From positions 1 to 36,858 of the forward strand of contig JADYXQ010000055.1 of NCBI GenBank assembly GCA_021772135.1: a DNA stretch of 36,858 bases, in the 5' to 3' direction. The notes beneath the pieces are model-generated. The model had not been told where the DNA came from. It searched no databases and saw only the letters and a program-made list of their open reading frames with translations. Below, one piece after another: positions 1 to 7,954 of this stretch. The translations under genes and the position numbers were made by a program. Source of the stretch: Candidatus Obscuribacter sp. (GTDB lineage Bacteria; Cyanobacteriota; Vampirovibrionia; Obscuribacterales; Obscuribacteraceae). Each line of letters opens with the position of its first letter. Within the stretch, counting starts at the first letter, position 1.

Positions 1-926
1 GATGCCAGGGTTTGCATACTATCATCTGCGATTTGCCGGCGAACAATGCCGCTCACCCCCAGAGCCATAAGCGCCGTTAAAACATTGACGCGCTGATAGG
101 CACCATTTAAACCTGAGGCGAAATCGTCAGTCAAAACATGTTTTTTTAGCAGTGCTACATATTCTTCTACATACTGAAAATCCAACTGAGGCGTTAAATA
201 TTCGATAGCGAAATTCTGAAAAATATCACTACTGCTTGCCCCTAAAGCGACGTTCTTTATGGCATAAAGCGGGCAGCCCACCGCTTTTGCCCGCTCAAGC
301 ACGACCGCTAGAGCGCCGCCATCACAGGTGGTGAGGGCCGGAACGTTTGCTTTTAAAATTCCCGATTTTTCAAAAGCAATTTTTTCTCTGGTATCACCAA
401 GAAATTGCATATGATCGAGATCGACATTGGTGATTACCGACGCTGCCACATTACCAAGCACGTTTGTAGCATCAAAGCGGCCGCCCAGGCCAACTTCAAA
501 GACGCAATAATCAACTTGCTCTTCAGTATAATAGGCTACGGCCATAGCCATGAGAAATTCAAACCAGGTAAGTGCACCCAAATTCTCATGCTCTTTGCAA
601 AAGGAAAGCGACTGGTCATGAACCAGGGTAGCTAATCGGGCAAAAGACAAATCGTCCATGGCTTTGCCATCAAGGACAAAACGCTCATTGAAGGCCATCA
701 GATGCGGCCCGGTAAATTTGCCGCAGTGATAACCAAGCTCACTCAACATTGATGCAATCAGTGTACTTACAGAACCTTTGCCGTTGGTGCCACCGACATG
801 GAATGAACGCAGCTGATTTTGCGGCTCACCCTGCTCGCTAAAAAAGCTGGCAACGCGCGTTAAGCTTGGACGCTCAAGAGTCGGCACAAGCGATTTTATG
901 TAGTCAAGACTTTTTTGATACTTCAA
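1..926 (-). CDS. folC: Bifunctional folylpolyglutamate/dihydrofolate synthase, 3' end outside window
   Basis: The gene reads on the minus strand into the left edge, so the C-terminal part is missing. FolC is a cytosolic Mur-ligase-superfamily enzyme that adds glutamate to dihydropteroate and folates using ATP. The translation shows the P-loop HVGGTNGKGSVS near residues 40-50 and the FolC signature ITNVDLDHMQFLGDTREKI, then a Mur-ligase central domain up to the edge. The start chosen is a TTG at 924-926, giving MKYQKSLDYIKSL, which matches the usual FolC N-terminal helix; no ATG lies in a suitable place and no strong ribosome site is seen. It diverges from the Nudix gene. Identification is firm; the start is moderately sure. 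Confidence 0.93.
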   Translation of the reverse strand, partial: MKYQKSLDYIKSLVPTLERPSLTRVASFFSEQGEPQNQLRSFHVGGTNGKGSVSTLIASMLSELGYHCGKFTGPHLMAFNERFVLDGKAMDDLSFARLATLVHDQSLSFCKEHENLGALTWFEFLMAMAVAYYTEEQVDYCVFEVGLGGRFDATNVLGNVAASVITNVDLDHMQFLGDTREKIAFEKSGILKANVPALTTCDGGALAVVLERAKAVGCPLYAIKNVALGASSSDIFQNFAIEYLTPQLDFQYVEEYVALLKKHVLTDDFASGLNGAYQRVNVLTALMALGVSGIVRRQIADDSMQTLA

Positions 927-960
927 AAGATAATTTTGGGCTGCGATAACACTGAATTGA

Positions 961-984
961 ATTTTAATTGATTGTGGCGCTCAA
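961..984 (-). promoter_or_regulatory. Candidate sigma-70 promoter for folC
   Basis: On the minus strand TTGAGC (979-984) and TAAAAT (961-966) are separated by 16 bases. They match the TTGACA/TATAAT consensus at 4/6 and 5/6 positions. The predicted transcript start near 954 gives a leader of about 28 bases before the TTG start of folC. This is seen by eye only. Confidence 0.4.
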
Positions 985-1048
985 TTCTTTGCTTTACCAT
1001 AGACCGTAACTCACTCTTACCTACATATTTTTATAACCGAGGCCAAAA

Positions 1049-1609
1049 TTGCTATTTACCAGGGAACACTGCACATCAAGCAAGAGGCTGTGGGAAGGCG
1101 GCATTATCAAATTGCGCGTCGACACTTTGCAATCTGAGGGCCAGGAAACCATTAGAGAAGTTGTGGAACACAACGGCGGAGTGGTGATCGCAGGCTGCAC
1201 TCAAGAAGGCAAAGTTTTACTGGTCAAGCAATATCGCTATTCACTGGATAAAGATTTGCTTGAGCTGCCGGCCGGGCGCATTGAAGCAGGCGAAGACCCA
1301 CTACCGGCGGCACAGCGGGAATTAACTGAAGAGACTGGATATAGCGCCGACAGCTGGCGAGAGCTATCCCGCATGTTCACCGCACCGGGATTTTGCAACG
1401 AGATTCTTTATCTGTATCACGCTCAAAACCTCACCTTTATGGGTAAGAATCTCGATTTCGACGAAGAAACTGAGGTGCTTGAGCTTAGCCTCGAGGAAGC
1501 CTGGCAGATGGTGCTGGAGGGAAAAATTCAAGATGCTAAGACCATTGCCGGACTTGGTCTCTTAAGTCGTCTGGCCACGGCAGTTCAAGGCGCTCCGATG
1601 CCATTATGA
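1049..1609 (+). CDS. Nudix hydrolase, ADP-ribose pyrophosphatase type
   Basis: This is a 186-aa Nudix enzyme expected to hydrolyse ADP-ribose or a similar nucleoside diphosphate derivative to AMP plus a sugar phosphate, in the cytosol. The complete Nudix box (G-x5-E-x7-REL-x-EE-x-GY) runs from GRIEAGE to EETGY at about residues 76-98. A proline in FTAPGF lies about 15 residues after the box, the spacing typical of ADP-ribose pyrophosphatases (NudF/YqkG type). The N-terminal strand EVVEHNGGVVIAG also fits that group. The start is TTG at 1049, with CGAGG six bases upstream; an in-frame stop at 1034-1036 rules out a much longer N-terminus. Exact substrate cannot be fixed from sequence. Confidence 0.9.
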   Translation: MLFTREHCTSSKRLWEGGIIKLRVDTLQSEGQETIREVVEHNGGVVIAGCTQEGKVLLVKQYRYSLDKDLLELPAGRIEAGEDPLPAAQRELTEETGYSADSWRELSRMFTAPGFCNEILYLYHAQNLTFMGKNLDFDEETEVLELSLEEAWQMVLEGKIQDAKTIAGLGLLSRLATAVQGAPMPL

Positions 1610-1675
1610 GATTTTTTGAAGCAAATTTTACTCTGTTAAGGTCGCTTTAAACCTGGCTTTGCCGGGCCGCTACGG

Positions 1676-1684
1676 TGCTACAAT
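1676..1684 (+). promoter_or_regulatory. Candidate extended -10 promoter element
   Basis: TGCTACAAT is an extended -10 pattern (TG-N-TACAAT) about 43 bases before the start codon of the small membrane protein at 1727. No convincing -35 box lies at the right distance, which is tolerated by extended -10 promoters. Weak support. Confidence 0.25.
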
Positions 1685-1726
1685 TTCAGGCAGTTCAAGA
1701 AGATCGGGTTATCAGGTAGAAAATTT

Positions 1727-1975
1727 ATGAGTACTAAGAAAAACGCCGGTACATCTTTCCCAATCGCAGCGATGTTTATTATCAGCATCATTTCGGCGCT
1801 TGTGGTTGCCGGTTCGTTCGAAGTAATTAAGGTCTGGCCGCTACCTGTCAGCGTCGTTCCGATGTTTGCCTGGCGCGGTGGGATAGCCTGGGGGCTTATT
1901 GTTGGCGCAATCAGCGGTCTGGTGCTCGGATTCCTCACTGATGACAAGCATTTCGATGAGCCAAGCGAAGCCTAA
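1727..1975 (+). CDS. Small two-helix membrane protein, unknown function
   Basis: An 82-aa protein with two hydrophobic segments, roughly residues 10-30 (FPIAAMFIISIISALVVAGS) and 48-70 (GGIAWGLIVGAISGLVLGF). A short basic N-terminus (MSTKKN) and an acidic C-terminus (DDKHFDEPSEA) suggest a helical hairpin with both ends in the cytoplasm. The start ATG is preceded by AGGTAG about nine bases upstream. The loop between helices carries prolines and tryptophans (VWPLPVSVVP). I do not recognise the family. It stands between the Nudix gene and the large TPR protein on the same strand, so co-transcription is possible. The opposite strand is also open over most of this stretch, but its translation looks like a shadow. 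Confidence 0.6.
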   Translation: MSTKKNAGTSFPIAAMFIISIISALVVAGSFEVIKVWPLPVSVVPMFAWRGGIAWGLIVGAISGLVLGFLTDDKHFDEPSEA

Positions 1976-2113
1976 TTTCGCCCGCTCAAATTGCAATATT
2001 CGATAATTTGGAAAAATTGTACAGACTGGGTATGAACCCAATGTGTATAACTTCAATGTCAATCAATGAATTTGAAGATTTGCAATTCAGGCCAGAAGTG
2101 ACGTGTAACGGAC

Positions 2114-4435
2114 ATGCAGAGCGACAACTTTCGAATGCCCGCACAGACTGCCGCTAATAATTTACAGCAAGCTGAATTGCTGGCCCAAGGCGGCCGCCTT
2201 GAAGAAGCAATTCTATTATATGAAAGCGCCCTGGCCGGCCTCGAGCGCACCAATGGCATGGAAGCACCAGAACTGGCCGAATGCTTACAAGATCTGGCAG
2301 AGGCTTATCAGTCGGTGGCCAGGTACGAAGATTCGCTGCGCACAAACTGGCGACTGGTAAGAATCGGCGAAAAAATACTGGGCCGTGTGCATCCCGATAT
2401 GGTGAGCATGCTGCTCAAAATTGCTCAGACCAATGAAATGATGGGCAAGACCGAAGATGCATTGCACATTGTGGAATCAGCCATCACAACGGCTAAACAA
2501 TGCATGCAGAGCGATAATCCGGTGGCAGTAAAGCTAATCGAACGGCACACTTATCTGGTTAACTTGCTGCGCAATCAAGGGGCCTCAAAATCTCAACACG
2601 ACGATCCCAGCCTCTATCAGGGCAATGTTGCTCAGGTACCGCCGCAGCCACCAAATAACGTCGCCAATACTCCGCAGAATCAAGTGCAGATACCGTCTCA
2701 CTTGCAGCAACAAATGCTGCAGTATGAAGCGCCTCCAGCCCAGGCGGCTCAACCTCAGGGTGGATATCAACATCCCACTCAAGTACCGGTGCAAAAAATA
2801 TCGGTGCAACCGCATCCTATGGAAATTTCGATGGGGCATTCGGACATGCAAGACTTTGCTCGTCAGATGCTCAAAGATATGCCGGGACCGCCAGGTAGCA
2901 AATCGCCTTTTAGTCAGTCGGTCAATTTAGGCAATGCCAGTGGTGTCAATTTTGACGAAGTAAATCCGCAAGAGGCTCTCGCTCTAGATCCACGCATCGC
3001 ACCAATGCCGGCACCACCGCAGCGTACTCAGGGCGTGGAAAAACAACCAAGTTATGGCAATGCCCTGGCCAGACCCGCTCATGAATTCGAAGGTGGCGAA
3101 GATGAAGAAGAGCCTTACACAGCCGAAGCAATAGCCAGTCTGACTAATCGCAGCAAACCGAGCACACGCTCTAATGCCAAAGGCCGCCGACTATCAGACA
3201 ATGAACAAAGTCGCATTCGCGTGGGACGCATCCTCAAAGATTTTGGCTTGCCTCTAGTGGCACTGATGGTGCTTGTGGGCATGGTCTTTTATATCTTCAA
3301 GATTTCCAAACCGGTGGCTCCCGTCAAACCTGCGGCGGCAGCGGTTCCTCGAGGTCAATTGACCCTATTCGAGGGCCCCGACGGAAAAAAGCAGGTAAGA
3401 CTTCTGGGAACGGAAGTCGCCTACCTCGTCAATCCAGGCGCCGCCACTAAAGTACCTTATAGACGCATCGGCAATAACTGGGCCGATTACTTCGCCATTA
3501 TTTTCAGCTCTTTGACTGAAAAACAATTGTGGTTCGAAGAAGAAAAAGCAGTTTTAAAAAGCGAAGACGGATCAATTTATTATGGTGTGGACGGACCCGA
3601 AAATATCGTGCTGGAAAAAATGCGCGATCTTGGTGGCTTCGCCCAGAGTTATTTTTTGCGTACCGGTGAGTATCCCAAAGTGGTACCACCAGGAGCTGAC
3701 TTTGCTTTCTCTTATATCAGCCCCTATACCGGCAAAGGCTTGAAAATACAGGTCAGGCCCATTAGAGCACAGCAAAAAGACGGCTCTGATGTTTTAGCTA
3801 CCCTGGAAGGCGGCAATTATCTCGGTAACGAAGAGACAGCTACGCCTGGATATATTTGTTCTTACGCAATCACCTACGGCGACAATCTCAACGACACAAT
3901 GAAATGCGTGAATTTTTTTGTGCGCGGTTGTAATAAAGATGGTCGTTTTCTCATGGCCGATCACGACAAAATTTTTGTGCTCAGTGCCGATAACACTTTC
4001 TTGAAACAGGCACCGCAAGAGCCGGCCCGGTCGGACAAAAGCGAGAAGGCCACCACCAGAGGCGGCAGCGCTCGCAACAAGCGCTCAAAAAAAGCGGTGC
4101 CTGCAGCCGTTGTAGAAAAAGTCGAAATTCCTAAAGCTAAATCGCAAGCGACATATTCAGACCAGACGCTTTACTCGAAAGCAATAGCGCCGCAAACACC
4201 AACGCAAATGTACATGATTATGCATCCGCCTCTTCCCCTACCTGTCTTGCACCATCTTTTGCCCTTGCTTTTATTACTGCTTACATTTGCAGCGTTCATT
4301 CGCTCACAAATGGTCGGTTTTGATATCAAGGGCAAAACTGTATCTACCGGCTCTAATGCGGCAGTCATAGTAGCGGGCATCAGCTTCTTATTGCTGGCGA
4401 TTACCGTATTGATTCAGTTTGTGTTATTCCGCTAG
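2114..4435 (+). CDS. TPR protein with Q/P-rich linker and three membrane helices, unknown function
   Basis: A 773-aa multidomain protein. Residues about 10-150 form tandem TPR repeats of the kinesin-light-chain style (AELLAQGGRLEEAILLYESA, then LVRIGEKILGRVHPDMVSML). Residues about 165-330 are a low-complexity linker rich in Gln and Pro. A membrane helix follows at about 377-396 (GLPLVALMVLVGMVFYIF). Residues about 410-650 form a folded region with DLGGFAQSYFLRTGEYPKVV, loosely like the C-terminal half of type II secretion pseudopilins. After a basic, Ser-rich stretch come two more hydrophobic segments at about 706-729 and 749-772. The simplest topology puts the TPRs inside and the central domain outside. 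It may be a scaffold for an envelope complex; this is inference. No named family is recognised. Confidence 0.8.
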   Translation: MQSDNFRMPAQTAANNLQQAELLAQGGRLEEAILLYESALAGLERTNGMEAPELAECLQDLAEAYQSVARYEDSLRTNWRLVRIGEKILGRVHPDMVSMLLKIAQTNEMMGKTEDALHIVESAITTAKQCMQSDNPVAVKLIERHTYLVNLLRNQGASKSQHDDPSLYQGNVAQVPPQPPNNVANTPQNQVQIPSHLQQQMLQYEAPPAQAAQPQGGYQHPTQVPVQKISVQPHPMEISMGHSDMQDFARQMLKDMPGPPGSKSPFSQSVNLGNASGVNFDEVNPQEALALDPRIAPMPAPPQRTQGVEKQPSYGNALARPAHEFEGGEDEEEPYTAEAIASLTNRSKPSTRSNAKGRRLSDNEQSRIRVGRILKDFGLPLVALMVLVGMVFYIFKISKPVAPVKPAAAAVPRGQLTLFEGPDGKKQVRLLGTEVAYLVNPGAATKVPYRRIGNNWADYFAIIFSSLTEKQLWFEEEKAVLKSEDGSIYYGVDGPENIVLEKMRDLGGFAQSYFLRTGEYPKVVPPGADFAFSYISPYTGKGLKIQVRPIRAQQKDGSDVLATLEGGNYLGNEETATPGYICSYAITYGDNLNDTMKCVNFFVRGCNKDGRFLMADHDKIFVLSADNTFLKQAPQEPARSDKSEKATTRGGSARNKRSKKAVPAAVVEKVEIPKAKSQATYSDQTLYSKAIAPQTPTQMYMIMHPPLPLPVLHHLLPLLLLLLTFAAFIRSQMVGFDIKGKTVSTGSNAAVIVAGISFLLLAITVLIQFVLFR

Positions 4436-4456
4436 AAGTCTGAACAGTCACAAACT

Positions 4457-5143
4457 TTAAAGCAAAGCTTCAGCTAAAAAATATGCTGCTACTCCAAAGG
4501 CAACCGAAGCGTTGAGCGATTCTTTTTGGCCGCGCATACTGAGGTGGCAGACGTGGTCGGCCAGGGCCAGAGCTTCTGGTGACACACCCTGCACTTCGTT
4601 GCCTAAAACAAGGCAAAGCGGCAACGATAATTTCTTCTCCATCAACTCATTATATAAAGGTCTTGATGAGGCATTTTTTTCTAATGCCAAAATAGAATAT
4701 CCCTGTTTTTTAAGGGGCAAAATGATATCCGGCAGAAAAGAATGATATGAAAAGGGTATCCAATCTTCAGCTCCCAGACTGACCTTAGCTATTTGTTTGC
4801 GAGGCGGCACACCGGTAATACCGGCCAGAAAAACATGTGAGAAACCGGCGGCGTCGGCGGTACGAAAAACAGCTCCGACATTATGCAAGCTGCGAATATC
4901 ATCAAGCACCACAACTAATTTTTGCTGCTCACTTAAATGCGGTGCCACTGCCAGCAGTGCATTACTTTCTGGCTGCCCGGTGGCCTTGGCCCTCAGTCGT
5001 GCCATTAAATCAGCCGGCCTTGCCAGACAGGCACAGCCACACTGCGGACAATCAGCGCGGCCAAAACGGTCTGTCAATTCAAACTGTGCGCCTTCGACCT
5101 CAAAACCGGCCCTGCATTCAGGATGGGGACAAATAATGAGCAC
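4457..5143 (-). CDS. SpoU/TrmH-family RNA 2'-O-methyltransferase with N-terminal zinc ribbon
   Basis: A 228-aa protein. The C-terminal domain (about residues 75-228) is a SpoU-class SPOUT methyltransferase with the three expected motifs: DDIRSLHNVGAVFRTADAAG (motif 1), LVLGNEVQGVSPEAL (motif 2) and LSMRGQKESLNASVAFGVAA (motif 3), which form the trefoil-knot S-adenosylmethionine site. The family methylates ribose 2'-OH in tRNA or rRNA. The first 40 residues carry a Cys4 zinc-ribbon pattern (CPHPEC then CPQCGC), an uncommon addition that could help bind RNA. The start is a GTG at 5141-5143, eight bases after the stop of the TPR gene, so the two are probably co-transcribed. Target RNA is unknown. 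Confidence 0.9.
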   Translation of the reverse strand: MLIICPHPECRAGFEVEGAQFELTDRFGRADCPQCGCACLARPADLMARLRAKATGQPESNALLAVAPHLSEQQKLVVVLDDIRSLHNVGAVFRTADAAGFSHVFLAGITGVPPRKQIAKVSLGAEDWIPFSYHSFLPDIILPLKKQGYSILALEKNASSRPLYNELMEKKLSLPLCLVLGNEVQGVSPEALALADHVCHLSMRGQKESLNASVAFGVAAYFLAEALL

Positions 5144-5151
5144 TGGAGACT

Positions 5152-5775
5152 TCAGGCTCTCAATTTAGCTTCGATACCACCAGCAAATTGCTCCATCTGC
5201 GCGGCAATAGAATCGCGGGAAGTTTTACGCAAAAGGTGTGCGTAATTGCGCAGCAGATTGATCAAATCGGGGTGGTTGTTTCCAAGAGACTTGTTTTTAA
5301 TATCGAGAGCTTTGCGGTAGTGACCGTCAGCTTCATCGTATTTTTGCTGGGCATGGCAAACAAGGGCCAAATGGTAGAGCGACTTGCCCACTTCCAGATG
5401 CTCAGCAGGAAACGATTTGCGTCGCATAGCCAGGGAACGCTCGAAATGACTCATGGCATCTTTGTAAAAGCCGCGCTTGAAATAGACCGCGCCCATATTG
5501 TTGAGCACCGTGGCAATGTCTTGATGGTCATTACCCTGAGCGTTCTCACGTAGGGTCAAGGCGCGCTTGTAAAGCGACTCGGCCTCGGCATAATTGCCTT
5601 TGACAAACTGCACCTGTGCCAGACCTTCTAAAGAAGTAACCAGGCGACCGTCGCCTTTGGCAAACTTCTCAGCTTCTTCCAGAGCGGCCTGCCAGTCTTT
5701 CACCGCAGTTTCCAGATCTTTCTCTTCCAGGGCTTTATAGGCTGAATCTTTGAGATCCGTCCAGACTTGAGACAT
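5152..5775 (-). CDS. Kinesin-light-chain-like TPR protein
   Basis: A 207-aa protein made almost entirely of TPR repeats of about 42 residues, with the kinesin-light-chain signature (NYAEAESLYKRALTLRENAQ, YKDAMSHFERSLAMRRK, YDEADGHYRKALDIKNKSLG, each followed by an H-P/H-Q-D type loop). There is no signal peptide or membrane segment, so it should be cytosolic and serve as a protein-binding scaffold; the partner cannot be read from sequence. It is the first gene of a two-gene minus-strand unit with the RNA methyltransferase and diverges from acsA. ATG start with only a weak ribosome site. Confidence 0.85.
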   Translation of the reverse strand: MSQVWTDLKDSAYKALEEKDLETAVKDWQAALEEAEKFAKGDGRLVTSLEGLAQVQFVKGNYAEAESLYKRALTLRENAQGNDHQDIATVLNNMGAVYFKRGFYKDAMSHFERSLAMRRKSFPAEHLEVGKSLYHLALVCHAQQKYDEADGHYRKALDIKNKSLGNNHPDLINLLRNYAHLLRKTSRDSIAAQMEQFAGGIEAKLRA

Positions 5776-5999
5776 TTGCTGCCATTCCTCTATTGCCGTT
5801 CACCAATCGTTCCTCAGTATGTACCCGCTAAGCGCCCAATTCCAGTCTTATTCTAAAGAGGTTGACGAATTTTAAGACCGCCGGAGGGGCCAATAATCAC
5901 TCATGGCGCTTAACAAGCGTTACACTTAGCAAAATCAATTTTACGGACGGACCAACCTAGGTCTGTGCCCTGCGTCTTTCTTAATTTTTGGAGGAACTT
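5776..5999. other. Divergent intergenic region between the TPR gene and acsA
   Basis: These 224 bases must hold promoters for both directions. Two small inverted repeats are visible: CGCTT-AAC-AAGCG (5907-5919) and ACGGACC/GGTCTGT (5947-5953 and 5960-5966, one G-T wobble), the second in the probable acsA leader. A TTGACG at about 5860 lacks a well-placed -10 box. No ORF of note is seen. Confidence 0.4.
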
Positions 6000-7808
6000 A
6001 TGAAGCTCGTCGAGAAGAATCCTAAAGATTCGAGCAAGCCTGCCAAGGAAAAAGAATCGCACCACACTCCGAAGGGCGCTAAAAGGGAGTTGATTAAGAA
6101 ATTTCCGGTGCGCTGTAATCTTGAAGATTACGAAACTGCTTACAACGAATTCACCTGGGACGACGGCAGAAAAGAAATTTCGTATTTCGCCGGCGGCAAA
6201 GTCAATGCGGCCTACAATGCTGTAGACAGGCATTTGGTAGATGGCCGCAAAAACAAAGTGGCACTTTATACAGTTGGTGCAGATGGTGCCCTCAACAAGC
6301 TGACCTTCCTGGAAATCTACGAAGCCGCTAATCGACTGGGCAATGCCCTGAAAGCAATCGGCATCAAGAAAGGCGATCGAGTCTTTGTCTTTCTGCCCCG
6401 GGTAGCAGAACTTTATATTGCCACGATTGCCATCGCCAAAATCGGTGCTATTGCCGGGCCGCTCTTCTCGGCATTCGGGCCAGACGCACTGCGCGATCGC
6501 CTGCAAGATTCTGAAGCAAAAGTAGTAATCACCAACCCAGCTTTAAAAGACAAAATTCACGGCATCAAAAAAGATTTGCCTGATCTCGAACACATAATCG
6601 TGGTTGATACTGACGAAAAAGACCTGATCAAAAACGAACTTTCATACTCGAGCCTGGTGGCCAAAGCGTCTACTGAACTCAAGTGTGAGCCTATGGATCC
6701 TGAAGATCCGCTTTATCTACTTTACACCTCAGGCACCACCGGTAAACCAAAAGGCGTTATTCACGTACACGAAGATATTGTCGGCCATCATATGACCAGC
6801 AAATGGGTACTTGATTTAAAAGATGACGATATTTACTGGTGCACCGCTGATCCGGGCTGGGTCACGGGCACCGTATATGGTATCTTCGGCCCCTGGTCGT
6901 TGGGTGCTTCTTGTGTCAGTTACGAAGGGCGCTTTGATGCCGCCGGCTGGTATCAATTAATCGACAGACTGAAAGTGACCGTCTGGTACACCGCACCAAC
7001 AGCATTGCGTATGTTGATGAAAGCAGGTGATGATGTAGTTTATCAACATAGCTTGAGTAGCTTGCGTCATGTGCTTTCGGTGGGTGAACCGCTCAACCCT
7101 GAAGTGGTGCGATGGGGAATGAAAGTTTATGGTTTGCCAATTCACGACAACTGGTGGCAAACAGAAACCGGCATGCAACTGATCGCCAATCTCCCCTGCA
7201 ATGCCATTAAGCCTGGTTCTATGGGCAAACCACTACCTGGAGTTTACGCGGCCATTGTGGACGACGATGGCGAAGAACTGGAAGCCGGCGAATTGGGTCG
7301 CCTTGTAGTCAGGCCAGGCTGGCCGGCCATGTTGCGCACAGTGTGGCGCAATGAGCCTAAATTCCATGAATATTTCAAAATTCCCGGCTGGTATTTCTCA
7401 GGCGACAATGCCTGGAAAGATGAAGAAGGTTACTTCTGGTTTGTGGGCCGGGCGGACGATGTAATCAATACATCCGGCCACCGGGTGGGGCCATTCGAAG
7501 TAGAGTCGGCTTTAGTCGAACACCCTGCTGTGGCAGAAGCGGGAGTGATTGGTAAACCTGATAAAGAACGCGGCGAAATCATTAAGGCTTTCATTGTCAT
7601 GGCCAATGACACCGCCCCATCAGACGCTCTCATGGAAGAGATTAAAGAGCATTGCAAAAGGACACTTTCCGCCCACGCTTATCCGCGTGAGATAGAAGTG
7701 AAAGACAGCCTGCCCAAGACTCGATCAGGCAAGATTATGCGTCGCTTGCTCAAAGCCTGGGAGCTTGGCCTGCCAACAGGAGATTTGTCTTCTTTAGACG
7801 ACGATTAA
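6000..7808 (+). CDS. acsA: AMP-forming acetate--CoA ligase (acetyl-CoA synthetase)
   Basis: A 602-aa ANL-superfamily enzyme that activates acetate with ATP to acetyl-AMP and then makes acetyl-CoA. Motifs: YTSGTTGKPKG (A3, near residue 241), WWQTETG (A5), YFSGDNAWKDEEGYFWFVGR (A7) with GRADDVINTSGHRVGP (A8, hinge), and the C-terminal PKTRSGKIMRR with the catalytic lysine that is acetylated in other Acs enzymes. The WWQTETG tryptophan favours acetate over longer acids. The short N-terminus and overall length resemble the Bacillus AcsA type more than the 650-aa enteric Acs. The ATG at 6000 is preferred over an in-frame TTG at 5988 because GGAGG lies five bases before it. A hairpin terminator follows. 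Confidence 0.93.
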   Translation: MKLVEKNPKDSSKPAKEKESHHTPKGAKRELIKKFPVRCNLEDYETAYNEFTWDDGRKEISYFAGGKVNAAYNAVDRHLVDGRKNKVALYTVGADGALNKLTFLEIYEAANRLGNALKAIGIKKGDRVFVFLPRVAELYIATIAIAKIGAIAGPLFSAFGPDALRDRLQDSEAKVVITNPALKDKIHGIKKDLPDLEHIIVVDTDEKDLIKNELSYSSLVAKASTELKCEPMDPEDPLYLLYTSGTTGKPKGVIHVHEDIVGHHMTSKWVLDLKDDDIYWCTADPGWVTGTVYGIFGPWSLGASCVSYEGRFDAAGWYQLIDRLKVTVWYTAPTALRMLMKAGDDVVYQHSLSSLRHVLSVGEPLNPEVVRWGMKVYGLPIHDNWWQTETGMQLIANLPCNAIKPGSMGKPLPGVYAAIVDDDGEELEAGELGRLVVRPGWPAMLRTVWRNEPKFHEYFKIPGWYFSGDNAWKDEEGYFWFVGRADDVINTSGHRVGPFEVESALVEHPAVAEAGVIGKPDKERGEIIKAFIVMANDTAPSDALMEEIKEHCKRTLSAHAYPREIEVKDSLPKTRSGKIMRRLLKAWELGLPTGDLSSLDDD

Positions 7809-7843
7809 ATTAGTTTGCTCACTTGCGCAAATTTAGACTATAT

Positions 7844-7871
7844 AGAGGTCTTGCCCCGGCGCAAGGCCTCT
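7844..7871 (+). terminator. Intrinsic terminator after acsA
   Basis: Arms AGAGGTCTTGC (7844-7854) and GCAAGGCCTCT (7861-7871) pair over 11 positions with one G-T wobble and a six-base loop (CCCGGC). The hairpin is followed by an A/T-rich AATATTTATTT rather than a pure T run, so it should terminate at least part of the transcripts. It sits 36 bases after the acsA stop. Confidence 0.65.
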
Positions 7872-7913
7872 AATATTTATTTCGCTTTCGCCCTTAAAGC
7901 CAGACTTTGTCAC

Positions 7914-7936
7914 GTCTTCAAGCTAAACTTGAAGAC
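7914..7936 (+). promoter_or_regulatory. Perfect inverted repeat upstream of dnaB
   Basis: GTCTTCAAG (7914-7922) and CTTGAAGAC (7928-7936) are perfect 9-base inverted arms around a five-base loop (CTAAA). The repeat lies 18 bases before the ATG at 7955 and could be an operator or a leader hairpin. It lacks a T tract, so a terminator is unlikely. If dnaB started at the upstream TTG (7907) the repeat would be coding. Confidence 0.45.
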
Positions 7937-7954
7937 ACAAATAAGCGGATTAAA

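Noticed and set aside
6486..6494. HIP1-like GCGATCGC octamer typical of cyanobacteria
   Set aside because: I noticed only one copy, inside acsA, so it is no evidence for HIP1 enrichment or cyanobacterial identity.
5910..6506. Minus-strand ORF of 198 codons antisense to the start of acsA
   Set aside because: It overlaps clearly coding acsA sequence and its Cys/Phe-rich translation has no recognisable motif.
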